DNA of 34,716 nucleotides from positions 1-34,716 of the forward strand of contig DASUTC010000135.1 of the NCBI GenBank assembly GCA_036374795.1, given 5' to 3'. This document shows positions 8,122-16,605 of the stretch, in pieces. How positions within the stretch are numbered: the first letter of the stretch is position 1; each line of letters starts with the position of its first letter. Below the pieces are notes generated by a model. That model saw nothing but the letters and a program-made list of their open reading frames with translations, did not search any database and was not told the DNA's origin. Position numbers and translations under genes: made by a program. This stretch comes from Herpetosiphonaceae bacterium (GTDB lineage: Bacteria > Chloroflexota > Chloroflexia > Chloroflexales > Kallotenuaceae).

Positions 8122-9282
8122 TCAGGAGGCCGCGACCGCAGCTTCCGCCTGCGTGGGCTGCACGACGATCGGCGTCTGGGCGGCACCGCGCTGCTTGTCG
8201 AGGAACTGGACCAGCCGGGGGAAGATGTCGATGTGGCAGTTCTTGCCCATGAACACATCCTGGTGCCCGTAGCCCGGAAAGATATGCAGCTCGTGGCGTC
8301 CCGGCACGATCCGCTCCAGGCGCCGATGACAGACGATATTCGAGTCGGTGAAGACCCGGTTGTTCTTGCCGGTCATGAACAGCACCGGCGTCTTGATCTC
8401 GCGGGCATACTGGAAGTAGTCGTTCGGCAGGCGATCGTACTTGCGGTCGCTCGGATCGTACTTGAGCGGACGGCTGCCGGCTTTGACCATTTTACGCACA
8501 TGCCGATAGTAATTCATCGAGGTCGGGCCGTAGAGATCGCCGCCGCGCCGATGCGTAATCTCGTCGAGGTTGCTGTGTTCGTACAGCGCGGGCCAGCCCG
8601 TGCCCCACATCAGGCTCAGCATATGGCAGGCGGGCACGTCGCACTCGCGGTGGAAGAACGACACCGCCTTGGAGAAGAGCCGCCCACGGTGCAGAAAGCC
8701 CTGCTCCTCGCTCCAGCGCGGGCTGATGTACGGCAGGCCTAGGATCGAATCGACAAAGAAGGGCGCGAACGAGAGCTTGATCCTGGACCAGTTCGGCACT
8801 CGTGGCGTCAGCGCGACGCTGTTGGCGATCACGCTGCTGATGTCGGTGACGGCCTTGCCGAAGAGACTCATCATGAACGAAACCGATCCCAGGCAGTGGC
8901 AGATCACATGGATGCGCCGGTTGCCGATCTGCTCGCGCATCTTGGCAATCGCCGCCGGATGATCGAAGAGCGCAATATCGTCGTGGTTGTAGCGATGCTG
9001 CCACAGATTGTACGGATGCCGGTTGCTCATGCGAAAGTCCAGCGTCCAGACATCGGGGAAGCCGTTGTCGTGCAGAAAGCGCACCAGATTGTAGTGTTCG
9101 GGCTGGATGAACATGTCCGATGATGTGGTCAGACCATGAATGATCAAGACCACATCGTCGCTCGGCGCGCGGCAGAAGCGCAGCAGGCTCAAGCCCAGGC
9201 CGTCCTCAGTCGAGAAGTAGTGTGTCGAAATATCGGCGTTCGGAACGCCTTCCAGCGTGTACAGCGGAATCTCACGTTGCAT
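8122..9282 (-). CDS. Alpha/beta hydrolase, PHA-synthase-like, with Cys nucleophile
   Basis: 386 aa. Alpha/beta-hydrolase signs are VVLIIHGLTTSSDMF (oxyanion HG at 49-50), a nucleophile elbow VICHCLGS, and a late acid (TGKNNRVFTDSN) and His340 in GYGHQDVF. The elbow puts Cys130 where lipases have Ser, as in PHA synthases (GxCxG), and the first Gly of the box is also Cys. No signal peptide is seen. The start at 9282 lies just after the stop of the SDR gene, so the two are surely co-transcribed. Family knowledge: closely related domains are found fused to, or beside, GMC cholesterol-oxidase-type enzymes, which matches the order here. Inference: hydrolysis or transfer of an acyl ester of the compound oxidised by the operon. 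Confidence 0.8.
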   Translation of the reverse strand: MQREIPLYTLEGVPNADISTHYFSTEDGLGLSLLRFCRAPSDDVVLIIHGLTTSSDMFIQPEHYNLVRFLHDNGFPDVWTLDFRMSNRHPYNLWQHRYNHDDIALFDHPAAIAKMREQIGNRRIHVICHCLGSVSFMMSLFGKAVTDISSVIANSVALTPRVPNWSRIKLSFAPFFVDSILGLPYISPRWSEEQGFLHRGRLFSKAVSFFHRECDVPACHMLSLMWGTGWPALYEHSNLDEITHRRGGDLYGPTSMNYYRHVRKMVKAGSRPLKYDPSDRKYDRLPNDYFQYAREIKTPVLFMTGKNNRVFTDSNIVCHRRLERIVPGRHELHIFPGYGHQDVFMGKNCHIDIFPRLVQFLDKQRGAAQTPIVVQPTQAEAAVAAS

Positions 9283-9283
9283 C

Positions 9284-10258
9284 TTACACCTCGTTTGCGT
9301 GGGCTTGCATCTCTTGCAGGCCCATCTCGCGGCTGACGATCGGCCTGTAGCCTAGCTCCTGCTTGATTTTATTCAGCTTATACGCCCGTGGCAGCGCCAC
9401 AAACGACCACTCGAACCTTGAGAGCGGCGGCGGGCTTTTGAGGCGCAGCCCGCGCCAGATACCCTCGGCCAGCGTCGCCGCCGGTCGCGCGATGAGCTGG
9501 GGCAGGCTGCGGCTCGGCGGGACGATCCCGCGTGTGGCGAGCAGCGCCGTAAAGAACTCGCGGAACGAGACGGGCGCGTCGTCGGTGACGAAATAGATCT
9601 GCTTATCGCGTCCGACGGCACACGCCAGCATGATCGCCTCGACCACGTTATCGACATGGACCATCTCGATGATGCAGCGCCCCTGATCGATCCAGGCGAA
9701 CTGTCCGGCCTTGATCTTGTCCTCGATATTCTTGGATGTTTTCTCGCCCTTGCCCCAGATATAGGTCGGGCGCAGGATGATACAGGTCATCTCGGAGCGA
9801 TGATTCACGACCTCGATCTCGGCCAGCTTTTTGGCCTTGCCGTAGTAGGAGTTCGGCTCGGCGGGATACGGAAACGTCTCGTCGATGCCGACCAGCGGCG
9901 TGGTATCTTGCAGCACCGACTCGGAGCTGATATAGATGAAGCGGCCAACCTGCATCCTGGCGGCATGATCGAGCAGCTGCCGGGTAGCCAGCGTGATCTC
10001 GCGGTGAAACTTCTCCCACGGCCCCCAGAACTCGACCGGAGCCGCGCAGTGGATCACCACGTCCTGCCCGCGCAGCGAGTCGGCCCATTCGGCCACGTTG
10101 TCGAGCGAGCCGTGGACAGGCTGCGCGCCCAGGTGCCGGAGCATCTCGGCGGACGAGGCGGAGCGGGCCAGGGCGCGCACCTGATGACCCTCGCGGACGA
10201 GCCGCTGGATCAGCCGCGCGCCAAGAAAGCCAGTTCCGCCGGTGACAAACATGTTCAC
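9284..10258 (-). CDS. NAD-dependent SDR, 3-beta-hydroxysteroid dehydrogenase / epimerase-like
   Basis: 324 aa. The start is the GTG at 10258, with AAGGA seven bases upstream; ATG two codons later is an alternative. The extended SDR pattern is complete: TGGTGFLG (residues 6-13) for NAD(P) binding, HCAAPVEFWG, YISSES with the active Ser, and YxxxK as Tyr139/Lys143 in SYYGKAKK. A later segment reads LRPTYIWGKGE. Family knowledge: this branch includes 3-beta-HSD/isomerases and sterol C4-decarboxylases, as well as nucleotide-sugar epimerases. The gene sits 18 bases after the GMC oxidoreductase and directly before the hydrolase, so a sterol- or terpenoid-alcohol role is preferred over sugar epimerisation. 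Confidence is high for the fold and moderate for the substrate class. Confidence 0.82.
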   Translation of the reverse strand: MNMFVTGGTGFLGARLIQRLVREGHQVRALARSASSAEMLRHLGAQPVHGSLDNVAEWADSLRGQDVVIHCAAPVEFWGPWEKFHREITLATRQLLDHAARMQVGRFIYISSESVLQDTTPLVGIDETFPYPAEPNSYYGKAKKLAEIEVVNHRSEMTCIILRPTYIWGKGEKTSKNIEDKIKAGQFAWIDQGRCIIEMVHVDNVVEAIMLACAVGRDKQIYFVTDDAPVSFREFFTALLATRGIVPPSRSLPQLIARPAATLAEGIWRGLRLKSPPPLSRFEWSFVALPRAYKLNKIKQELGYRPIVSREMGLQEMQAHANEV

Positions 10259-10276
10259 AAGAAGATCCTTCTGCGT

Positions 10277-12706
10277 CTACATAGCTAGCTGCTGCCCCGG
10301 CATCTCGAATCCTTTGTACGTTTCGTAGAGCGCGCCGAGAAAGAATTGTCCAAAGCGCGCCTTGGCGCTCAAGCGCTCGGAGAGGCTTTCCGCGTTCGTG
10401 ATCTCGATCGTGGTAAGCTGGCGGGCAAAATCGGTCGCGAAGATCTTGAGAATGCCCTTGCCGACGAGCGGGCCGTCGGCGCTGCGGCCTTCATAGACCG
10501 TGATATACAACGTCGTCGTATCGGCCCACACGTCGAAGCCGAAGTCGTCGTGGATCACCTTGAAGCCGTCGAAATAGTAGGCCCTGCCGTCGGTCGTCTC
10601 CATCACCATCCGATAGCGCATGCGCCGCGTCCGCTCCTGCTCGGCATCGACGACGAACAGATTGAAGGTGCCGTCGGCGACGGAGAGCGGATCGGGCGAG
10701 AGTGCCGGGGCCAGCACGCTGCCGGAGAGCCGCGCGCTATGCTCGGCATCGGCCAGCATCTGATCCACGTCGTCGGCGGTGATCGTGAGTGTAAACTGGA
10801 ACGGAGAGCCGTCGGCCTCGCCTTGCGCGGCGGCGCGGGCGTAGTCATCCGTCACCCGCGTCGAGAAGTGGCCTTTCATCGTCTCAGTGAATTGCAGGCC
10901 CAGGTGCGGAGCGGCGGCGGAAGACGCGAGCACGGGCATCGGCTCCGGCAGCGGCTCCGGCATTGGTTCAGGTTGAACATTATCGGCGGTACTCATCACA
11001 AAAGCATCCTTTGTCAGCATATGATCCGCAAAGCGGTCGGCCAGCGCGGCGATCGTCAGGCTGGGATTGGGACCGACCGGCCCCGGCATGACCGAGCCGT
11101 CGGCGATGTACAGGCCGGGATAGTTGAAGACCTGACCGTAGGCATCGACAACACCCTCGGCTTCGTCGCGGCCCATCGGGCAGCCGCCGAGCGGGTGAAC
11201 CGTGAGCAGCCGGTTCAGGCGGTACGTGGGATTTTCCCTAAATGTCGCGCCCAGCGCATCGGCGATCTGCTTCGACGTACGCATCACGTGATCGAAATAG
11301 GGCGTCGATCGCTTCTTCGTCCAGTCGATGTCGAGCCGCTTGCCATTCAGCCACATGTTGCCATCGGGAATATCGCGGCCCATGCCCAGGATCGGCATCG
11401 AGCCAGCCGACAGCTCGGTCGTGCCGAAGAGATCGGCGATCTCCGCGCTGAGATTGCTCTCCGGCTCGTTCCTGAGCCACTGGCGCACGATTCGGCGCAG
11501 CACATGCAGCGCGCGTCGGGCCATGCTGGGCGTGTCGAGTAGTTGCAGCATCCAGTTGGCGAAGTCGGGATAGCCCGCGTCCTGAAGATAAAAGCCGCGT
11601 CCGGCTGCGCCGTTGCCGTCGAGCTGATCGGGAACGCGAATCGTGCTGGTGATCACCGGGCCGTAGCTGCTGTCGATCACGCGCGGCATACGCTTGCCGC
11701 CGCTGGTTTCGCTGCATTTGACCGCGAAGGTCAGCAGGTCGCCGTTGCCGCAGAAGCGCGTGCCGAGCTTCTTGCTGAGACGCGGAAAGTTCTCTTTATT
11801 TTTGAGCAGCAGATAGGTCGAGCCAAGCGTTCCGGCGGCCAGAATCAGGCGATCGGCGGTGATCGTCTGCAATGGCAGCACCGCCGGATCTGAGGTATCG
11901 AGCGGCTTGCCCTCGTGCTCAGGCTGGTGCTCGACATAGCTGATCGTATAGCCGCCGCCGGGCCGTGGCGCGAACGACCGGACCTCGCAGCGGGTACGAA
12001 TATCGGCTCCGTGACGCTTTGCGGCGGAGAGGTAGTTGAAGTCGAGCGAGTTCTTGCTGCCGTAGTTACACCCGATGTCGCACTCGCCGCACAGCCGACA
12101 GGTCGAGCGAACATAGTCGGGACCGTGCAGGCTCGGATCTTCCTGAATCGGCTGTCCCGGCACCGGGGGCCGTCCCTCGTTGGCGAAGGTTACAGCCAGC
12201 GGCGGTCGGAACCACTGGAGCTGAAGATCCTGGGCGGCGGCCTTGAAAGCGTTTGTCTTGGAGGTCGTGTTGTATGGCGCGTGCTCGATCGGATAGGGCT
12301 GTGCCTTCATCATGCGCTCAACCCGGTCGTAGTGCGGATCGAGGTCGGCGCGGTTGACCGGCCAGTACTCATAGCCGCCGTCGCGCAGATCCTCTTTGAC
12401 AAACCAGTGCTCGTCTTTGCGCAGCAGCACGTTGGCATAGATCAGCGAGCCGCCGCCCAGGCCGCTCGACACAACAGCGCCCAGGCCGCGAAACGACCAG
12501 ACATCGAACATGCCGTAAAGACCCGCGCTGGGGTCCCAGAAATTCTTGCGCATCCGATGGGGGCTGCGGGGGAATGAGCCGGGGGGATAGGCCTTGCCGC
12601 GTTCCAACAAGCAGACATTCAGACCGGCTTCCGCCAGCCGGTAGGCCGTCACCGAGCCGCCAAAGCCTGAGCCGACGACAACAGCCTCGAAGTGCATTGG
12701 AGCCAT
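10277..12706 (-). CDS. GMC oxidoreductase, cholesterol-oxidase-like, with extra C-terminal domain
   Basis: 809 aa from ATG 12706, preferred to the frame's first ATG (12751) because CAGGTGG lies just upstream and the FAD motif VVVGSGFGGSVTAYRLAEAG then begins near residue 7. Family segments include GLGGGSLIYANV, the cysteine cluster STCRLCGECDIGCNYGSKN (resembling those of ferredoxin-like GMC relatives), and the active-site and C-terminal FAD region HPLGGCPMG ... ADGSVMPGPVGPNPSLTI. After ~residue 575 a PMPEPLPEPMP linker leads to a ~220-aa beta-rich domain, GLQFTETMKGHFS..., unlike ordinary GMC enzymes. Role: FAD-dependent oxidation of a sterol or similar alcohol. It is the first gene of a three-gene operon; no signal peptide or Tat motif is seen. 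Confidence 0.85.
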   Translation of the reverse strand: MAPMHFEAVVVGSGFGGSVTAYRLAEAGLNVCLLERGKAYPPGSFPRSPHRMRKNFWDPSAGLYGMFDVWSFRGLGAVVSSGLGGGSLIYANVLLRKDEHWFVKEDLRDGGYEYWPVNRADLDPHYDRVERMMKAQPYPIEHAPYNTTSKTNAFKAAAQDLQLQWFRPPLAVTFANEGRPPVPGQPIQEDPSLHGPDYVRSTCRLCGECDIGCNYGSKNSLDFNYLSAAKRHGADIRTRCEVRSFAPRPGGGYTISYVEHQPEHEGKPLDTSDPAVLPLQTITADRLILAAGTLGSTYLLLKNKENFPRLSKKLGTRFCGNGDLLTFAVKCSETSGGKRMPRVIDSSYGPVITSTIRVPDQLDGNGAAGRGFYLQDAGYPDFANWMLQLLDTPSMARRALHVLRRIVRQWLRNEPESNLSAEIADLFGTTELSAGSMPILGMGRDIPDGNMWLNGKRLDIDWTKKRSTPYFDHVMRTSKQIADALGATFRENPTYRLNRLLTVHPLGGCPMGRDEAEGVVDAYGQVFNYPGLYIADGSVMPGPVGPNPSLTIAALADRFADHMLTKDAFVMSTADNVQPEPMPEPLPEPMPVLASSAAAPHLGLQFTETMKGHFSTRVTDDYARAAAQGEADGSPFQFTLTITADDVDQMLADAEHSARLSGSVLAPALSPDPLSVADGTFNLFVVDAEQERTRRMRYRMVMETTDGRAYYFDGFKVIHDDFGFDVWADTTTLYITVYEGRSADGPLVGKGILKIFATDFARQLTTIEITNAESLSERLSAKARFGQFFLGALYETYKGFEMPGQQLAM

Positions 12707-13214
12707 GCTACCACCTGATTCTTGATAACCAATCATAGAGATATGGCACACTGGAGGCAGGATCTTACAGATGGCTGTCTGGAATGGTAACAGCTACGCT
12801 CATATCCGTTGCAGATTGGTTAGACGTGAAGAAGCACCTGGGCAAGCCACGCCGCATGCTATGTACTCATTAAGCCGATACACAGCCTATTTATCACAGA
12901 CGTTACGGCGATCCGATCGTTACGTCCAGTACAGGTTCAAGGCGCGTAAGGCGCGGGAGAATGGGGCACTGGTCCAACACACTGGAACAGACGGGACTGG
13001 TGTTCCGGGGAGAAGCCGAAGATGGGTTGTAGTGGATGAAGGTGATTATCGGTGGAACAAGCCGTACCCTGAGCACACCTGCCATGTGCTCCTGTTAATA
13101 CCGAATATAGCACCAAGCTTGCTCGGAATCAATAGATCACCGCAAATGCAATCGACATCGCATTACGCATGGGTTGATGTTGCGCATGAATGTCGTCAAC
13201 GATGACTACGCAGC
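12707..13214. other. Intergenic region, no convincing gene
   Basis: 508 bases between the GMC gene start and the aquaporin gene stop, both on the minus strand. It must hold the promoter of the GMC operon; a weak minus-strand pair TTACCA / TAAGAT with 17-base spacing lies around 12780-12810. A plus-strand open frame at 12771-13205 (144 codons, ATG with AGGA upstream) has no recognisable domain and unusual composition and is not called. Confidence 0.4.
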
Positions 13215-13946
13215 TCATGCCCTGGGTGGCGACGCTTCGCCGGACGGATACTCGGCATCAGAAGCACTACCTGCTCGTTCTGCGGGGATCGCTGGGAGAG
13301 GCGTTCGGAGGACTTGATAGGTCACAGCGCCAAGTGCGGCGCCGATCAGGGGAGCAACCACATAGATCCATTGGTCACGCCACACCCCGGCAACCAGCGC
13401 CGGACCGAGTGAACGTGCCGGGTTCATCGACGCGCCGCTGATCGGACCGCCCCATAGCGCATCGAGCGCCACGGTACCCCCGATCGCCAGTGCGGCAAGC
13501 TGGCCGACAGCGCGGGTATCGGTTGCCACCGCCATAATCACGAACATCAAAAAGGCCGTGAGCAGGATTTCAAGGCCGAATGATTGGAGGACACTCCCGC
13601 TTGGGAGCGTGACACCGAGCTGTGCCACGTCGCCGAACAAGGCGCGCAGCGTCAGCGCTCCGGCAGCCGCCCCTAGAAGCTGCCCACCGATATAGAACGG
13701 GACATCACGCCAGGAAAAATGCCGGGTCAGCGCAAACGCAATCGTGACCGAGGGGTTGAAGTGTGCGCCGGAAAGGTGGCCGGTCGCCGCAATCATCACC
13801 ATGATGATCAGGCCAAAGGTGAGCGCGACGCCAACATGCGTCAACCTGCCGCTGATGCTGTTCACAACAATTGCCCCGCACCCGGCGGTGACTAACGCAT
13901 ACGTGCCGACTAATTCGGCTCCAGCCCGGCGTAACAAAAGGTTCAT
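13215..13946 (-). CDS. MIP-family channel (aquaporin / NIP-like) with NPS in the first loop
   Basis: 243 aa from ATG 13946 (MNLLLRRAGAELVGTYALV), the usual N-terminus of the family; an in-frame start at 13991 would add 15 polar residues. Six membrane spans and two half-helix loops are visible. The first loop reads SGAHFNPSVTIAFAL, with NPS (residues 64-66) instead of NPA. The second reads GASMNPARSLGPAL, with normal NPA (175-177). Family knowledge: NPS in the first motif is found in some plant NIPs that pass boric acid, silicic acid or arsenite, and in related bacterial NIP-like channels. Inference: passage of a small neutral solute such as glycerol, a metalloid acid or water. The gene stands alone; no arsenic gene is adjacent. 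Confidence 0.9.
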   Translation of the reverse strand: MNLLLRRAGAELVGTYALVTAGCGAIVVNSISGRLTHVGVALTFGLIIMVMIAATGHLSGAHFNPSVTIAFALTRHFSWRDVPFYIGGQLLGAAAGALTLRALFGDVAQLGVTLPSGSVLQSFGLEILLTAFLMFVIMAVATDTRAVGQLAALAIGGTVALDALWGGPISGASMNPARSLGPALVAGVWRDQWIYVVAPLIGAALGAVTYQVLRTPLPAIPAERAGSASDAEYPSGEASPPRA

Positions 13947-13994
13947 CCGTCGCCTTTCACTCGGTCGCTCAACAGTCGCAGCGGCAGGCATTCA

Positions 13995-14165
13995 CGAACC
14001 TGGTTCTTGGCGCGGCCCTCACCCAGGGCACAGAGGGCACCCGCCCTGCCCCACGCTCAGGCGGGCTTCCGCCTGAGCGGCCATAGGAGAGGGGGAGACA
14101 CAGGTTCTTGGTTCTCGCTGTGTTCTTTGTTCCGTTGTTCGGTTCCTGGCTCTTGGTTCTCCTAC
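13995..14165 (+). repeat. Intergenic short-word repeat block B (GGTTCTTGG / GTTCTTTGTTCC)
   Basis: Reiterated words GGTTCTTGG, TGTTCTTTGTTCCG and GGTTCCTGGCTCTTGGTTC fill the gap between the carboxypeptidase stop and the aquaporin start. They are reverse complements of the CCAAGAAC and GAACAAAG words of the blocks at 5165 and 30990. The 11-mer GGGCACCCGCC (14035-14045) recurs inverted at 33003-33013 in the NRPS gene. Confidence 0.55.
14055..14078 (-). terminator. Hairpin after the carboxypeptidase gene
   Basis: GCTCAGGCGG (14055-14064) and CCGCCTGAGC (14069-14078) make a perfect 10-bp stem with a 4-base loop, some 85 bases past the carboxypeptidase stop on the minus strand and before the aquaporin start. 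No T-run is present. Confidence 0.45.
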
Positions 14166-15670
14166 CGTCCCTGCGGCACCGCACGCTGCACAAAATCTGC
14201 GAGATCGGCCTTGAGCTGCACCAGCGACGGGCGATGGATATACATCATGTGGCCGGCCTCATAGAAGGCCATCGAGATATTGTCTTGCAGGCTGCGATCG
14301 ATGCCGAGGTGATTGAATGTATAGACCGTGGCAAAGTAGGGCGTTGCGAAATCATAGTAGCCGTTCGCCACAAAAATTTTCAGCCAGGGGTTGTTGGTCA
14401 TGGCCCGGCGTAGCGTCTCCACGACCTCGACGTACTTACCCTCGAAATCGCCGAAGCTCCACGGACGGACGCGCCAGCTCAACACCTCGTAGGGCAGATC
14501 GCTCTCGAACTGGAGATCGCTGCGGATGTAGGCGTTGAATGTCGCGGCGAATGGCCCTAGAATCACCGCGTAGCTTGGATCGTGCTCGTTGTGCTCGCCC
14601 ACGGCATCGCGATCGTAGCCCAGGAAGCGGCTATCGAGCCGACCCACCGTGCGGCGCTGGTCGCGCAGCAACTCCTTGACGAAGCGATCGTCGTTGATGC
14701 GCAGATCGGAGCGATCGATGTAGTCGGGCGAGAGGCCGGTGTAGCGCGCCAATCGCTCCACGATCGCGACCCGCTCATCCTCCGGCAGCGTCGCGCCCTT
14801 GAGCAGCGCCAGCGCGTACTCGCCCATGGCAAACGCCTCGACCTCCTCGACCAGCGAGCGGAGATCGCGCTGCTGGAGATCGCCGGGCAGCCGCTTGTGG
14901 TACCAGGCCGTCGCGGTGTATGAGGGCAGGAACATGATGTACGGCAGATCGTTGCCCGGATCGAACTGGCCGGTGATGAAATGCAGGATCGCCGAGACGA
15001 GCATGATCCCGTTAAGATACATGCCATGGCGCTCCTGCAAGTAGCCCGATAGACCGGCGGCGCGGGTGGTGCCGTAGCTCTCGCCGATCAAGAACTTGGG
15101 CGAGGTCCAGCGCCCGTAGCGCGTGACGTAGAGCCGGATGAAATCGCCAACCGACTCAATATCTTTCTTGAAGCCGTGGAACGTCTTGGCCTTTTCGCCG
15201 GGCACGACGCGGCTATAGCCCGTGCTGACCGGATCGATAAACACCAGATCGGTTATGTCGAGCAGTGAGTACTCGTTTTCGATCAGGCGGTAGGGGGGCT
15301 GGGGCAGATTGCCGATCTCATCCATCAGGATGCGGCGCGGGCCGAGGACGCCCAGATGCAGCCAGACCGACGACGAGCCAGGCCCGCCGTTGAACGAGAA
15401 GGTGATCGGGCGGCTGCCGGGATCGTGCACGTCGTCGCGGGTGTAGGCGATGAAAAACACCGAAGCCTTGGGCCGCTCGCCCTCGGACTCGCCCTCTTTA
15501 TCGCCCTGTTTCTCGGCCTCCTCCTTCAGCACGATCGTACCGGCGGTCACGGTGTAGCGGATCAACTGCCCGTCGATCGTCACCGTGTGATGGGTGATCG
15601 ACAGCGCATCCTTGACTTCCGGCGGCGCGCCGGTCTGGTTCTTCTCCTGCGTATCGTTGGTTCCAGCCAT
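14162..15670 (-). CDS. Serine carboxypeptidase, peptidase family S10
   Basis: 502 aa. S10 hallmarks are complete: oxyanion loop FSFNGGPGSSS (91-101), FIDPVSTGYSR, nucleophile IGESYGTTRA (Ser198), acid YYDFATPYF, and His in YEAGHMMYIHRPSL. A charged insert (EEAEKQGDKEGESEGERPK, ~50-69) splits the first strands. There is no signal peptide, so it is probably cytoplasmic, as in many bacterial S10 enzymes. It removes C-terminal residues from peptides at mildly acidic pH. The start at 15670 is the only reasonable ATG, though the nearest GGAG is about 14 bases upstream. Monocistronic, with a hairpin downstream. Confidence 0.93.
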   Translation of the reverse strand: MAGTNDTQEKNQTGAPPEVKDALSITHHTVTIDGQLIRYTVTAGTIVLKEEAEKQGDKEGESEGERPKASVFFIAYTRDDVHDPGSRPITFSFNGGPGSSSVWLHLGVLGPRRILMDEIGNLPQPPYRLIENEYSLLDITDLVFIDPVSTGYSRVVPGEKAKTFHGFKKDIESVGDFIRLYVTRYGRWTSPKFLIGESYGTTRAAGLSGYLQERHGMYLNGIMLVSAILHFITGQFDPGNDLPYIMFLPSYTATAWYHKRLPGDLQQRDLRSLVEEVEAFAMGEYALALLKGATLPEDERVAIVERLARYTGLSPDYIDRSDLRINDDRFVKELLRDQRRTVGRLDSRFLGYDRDAVGEHNEHDPSYAVILGPFAATFNAYIRSDLQFESDLPYEVLSWRVRPWSFGDFEGKYVEVVETLRRAMTNNPWLKIFVANGYYDFATPYFATVYTFNHLGIDRSLQDNISMAFYEAGHMMYIHRPSLVQLKADLADFVQRAVPQGR

Positions 15671-16086
15671 GAGATGTGCTTCGCTCCTACTTGTACGAGT
15701 CGCACGATTATACGCTCATTCGCAAGCAGAAGCCACATGACTGGAATATCGAGCGCGAGCCGATCCCCCACATCAGCTAGCGCGCAGCAGATCGCGCTCG
15801 GATGAGAGCACCGAGACAGCGGAAGAGTCACCTCCTGCTGCGCGCCGTTGCGTAACATCAAGATCGGTAGCGTATGACCGGTAAATTCGGACGAGATGAG
15901 CAACGTGATAGGCGGATACCGGAGCACCTGTCGTTTAAGACAGTCTTCTACTGTCGCCTACGACAGTAGAAGACTGTCGCAGATGTGCTTGTTTGTAGTT
16001 CCGTGGAGTGTTACATTCATTACAACCGATGTGTACCTTTGTGGCATAAACTCCACTCGCGATTGATATACTTCTGTGAAGCTCAT
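15671..16086. other. Intergenic region carrying a nested palindrome
   Basis: 416 bases between the carboxypeptidase start and the broken receiver gene. The main content is the 18-bp inverted repeat at 15939-15978. A minus-strand open frame (15580-15927, GTG start) overlaps the carboxypeptidase gene and has no ribosome-binding site or known domain, so it is not called. A+T rises near 16010-16080, where the receiver gene's promoter might be. Confidence 0.45.
15939..15978. promoter_or_regulatory. 18-bp perfect inverted repeat made of two GACAGT-N5-ACTGTC dyads
   Basis: GACAGTCTTCTACTGTCG (15939-15956) is followed by CCTA and then its exact reverse complement (15961-15978). Each arm is itself a dyad, GACAGT-N5-ACTGTC, so the site is two head-to-head operator-like dyads or a large cruciform. 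It lies 269 bases upstream of the carboxypeptidase start and about 110 bases before the receiver gene. Confidence 0.7.
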
Positions 16087-16458
16087 GTGGTTGCCATTAC
16101 TACGTTTCTGATTGCAAATGACTCAGCCTCGTATCGCGAGATACTGCGCCAGTTGGTCCTGAATCAGCCGGGCTGATATGACGTAGGCGAGGCAAGCGAT
16201 GGCATAGCAGATCTGCACCTGGCGCTTCGATACCAGCCGGATAGCGTGTTTATAGATGTCGTCATGCCGGTGATGAACGGTATCGAAGCCACACTGCGCA
16301 TTAAACGGACCATACCACAAACGCACATGATTGTCTTCGTCGGGTATGACGACGAGTTTCTCTCTGAGAGCCAGTCTGTCGGTGCCAGCTACTATCTGCG
16401 GAAGGAGGATCTAGATGCGGAGAAGCTGAAACAATTGATTAAAGCCCTCTTCCGATAG
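16087..16458 (+). pseudogene. Response-regulator receiver domain interrupted by an in-frame TGA
   Basis: Read in one frame from about GTG 16087, the sequence gives a whole CheY-like receiver (TTFLIANDSASYREILRQL, then VGEASDG, FIDVVMPVMNG, YYLRKED, LIKALFR) with a single TGA at 16174-16176 between LNQPG and YDVGEASDG. The phospho-acceptor Asp (FIDVVMP) and conserved Lys (LRKED) are kept. The acidic pair is Asn-Asp rather than Asp-Asp, and the usual Thr/Ser position is Gly (VFVGY), so the domain was already divergent. No output domain follows; it would be a stand-alone receiver of about 123 residues. Alternatives are a sequencing error, or a truncated product from ATG 16246. A good terminator follows at once. 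Confidence 0.7.
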
Positions 16459-16470
16459 CCGGGCTTTTTT
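16441..16470 (+). terminator. Rho-independent terminator of the receiver gene
   Basis: AAAGCCC (16441-16447) pairs with GGGCTTT (16461-16467), and the T-run continues to 16470. The stem overlaps the stop codon at 16456-16458. This is the most classical intrinsic terminator in the window, and it shows the broken gene was once a separate transcription unit. Confidence 0.7.
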
Positions 16471-16605
16471 CTCAGATACCAAGTTACGGACCGGGATTCT
16501 TAGCTTCACCTCCTCCCCCGGTACGTCGTGGCATCTCACGCAACCTGTTGACCAGCCTGTGTGCATGATGTACGTGTCGTTCCTCGCAGCTTCGGAGGTA
16601 CTAGC

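Noticed and set aside
12771-13205. 144-codon plus-strand open frame with AGGA before its ATG
   Set aside because: No domain, odd composition, and it spans the expected promoter of the GMC operon.
15580-15927. 115-codon minus-strand open frame upstream of the carboxypeptidase
   Set aside because: Overlaps the true gene in another frame, has only a GTG start without a spaced ribosome site, and its second half is Arg-rich shadow sequence.
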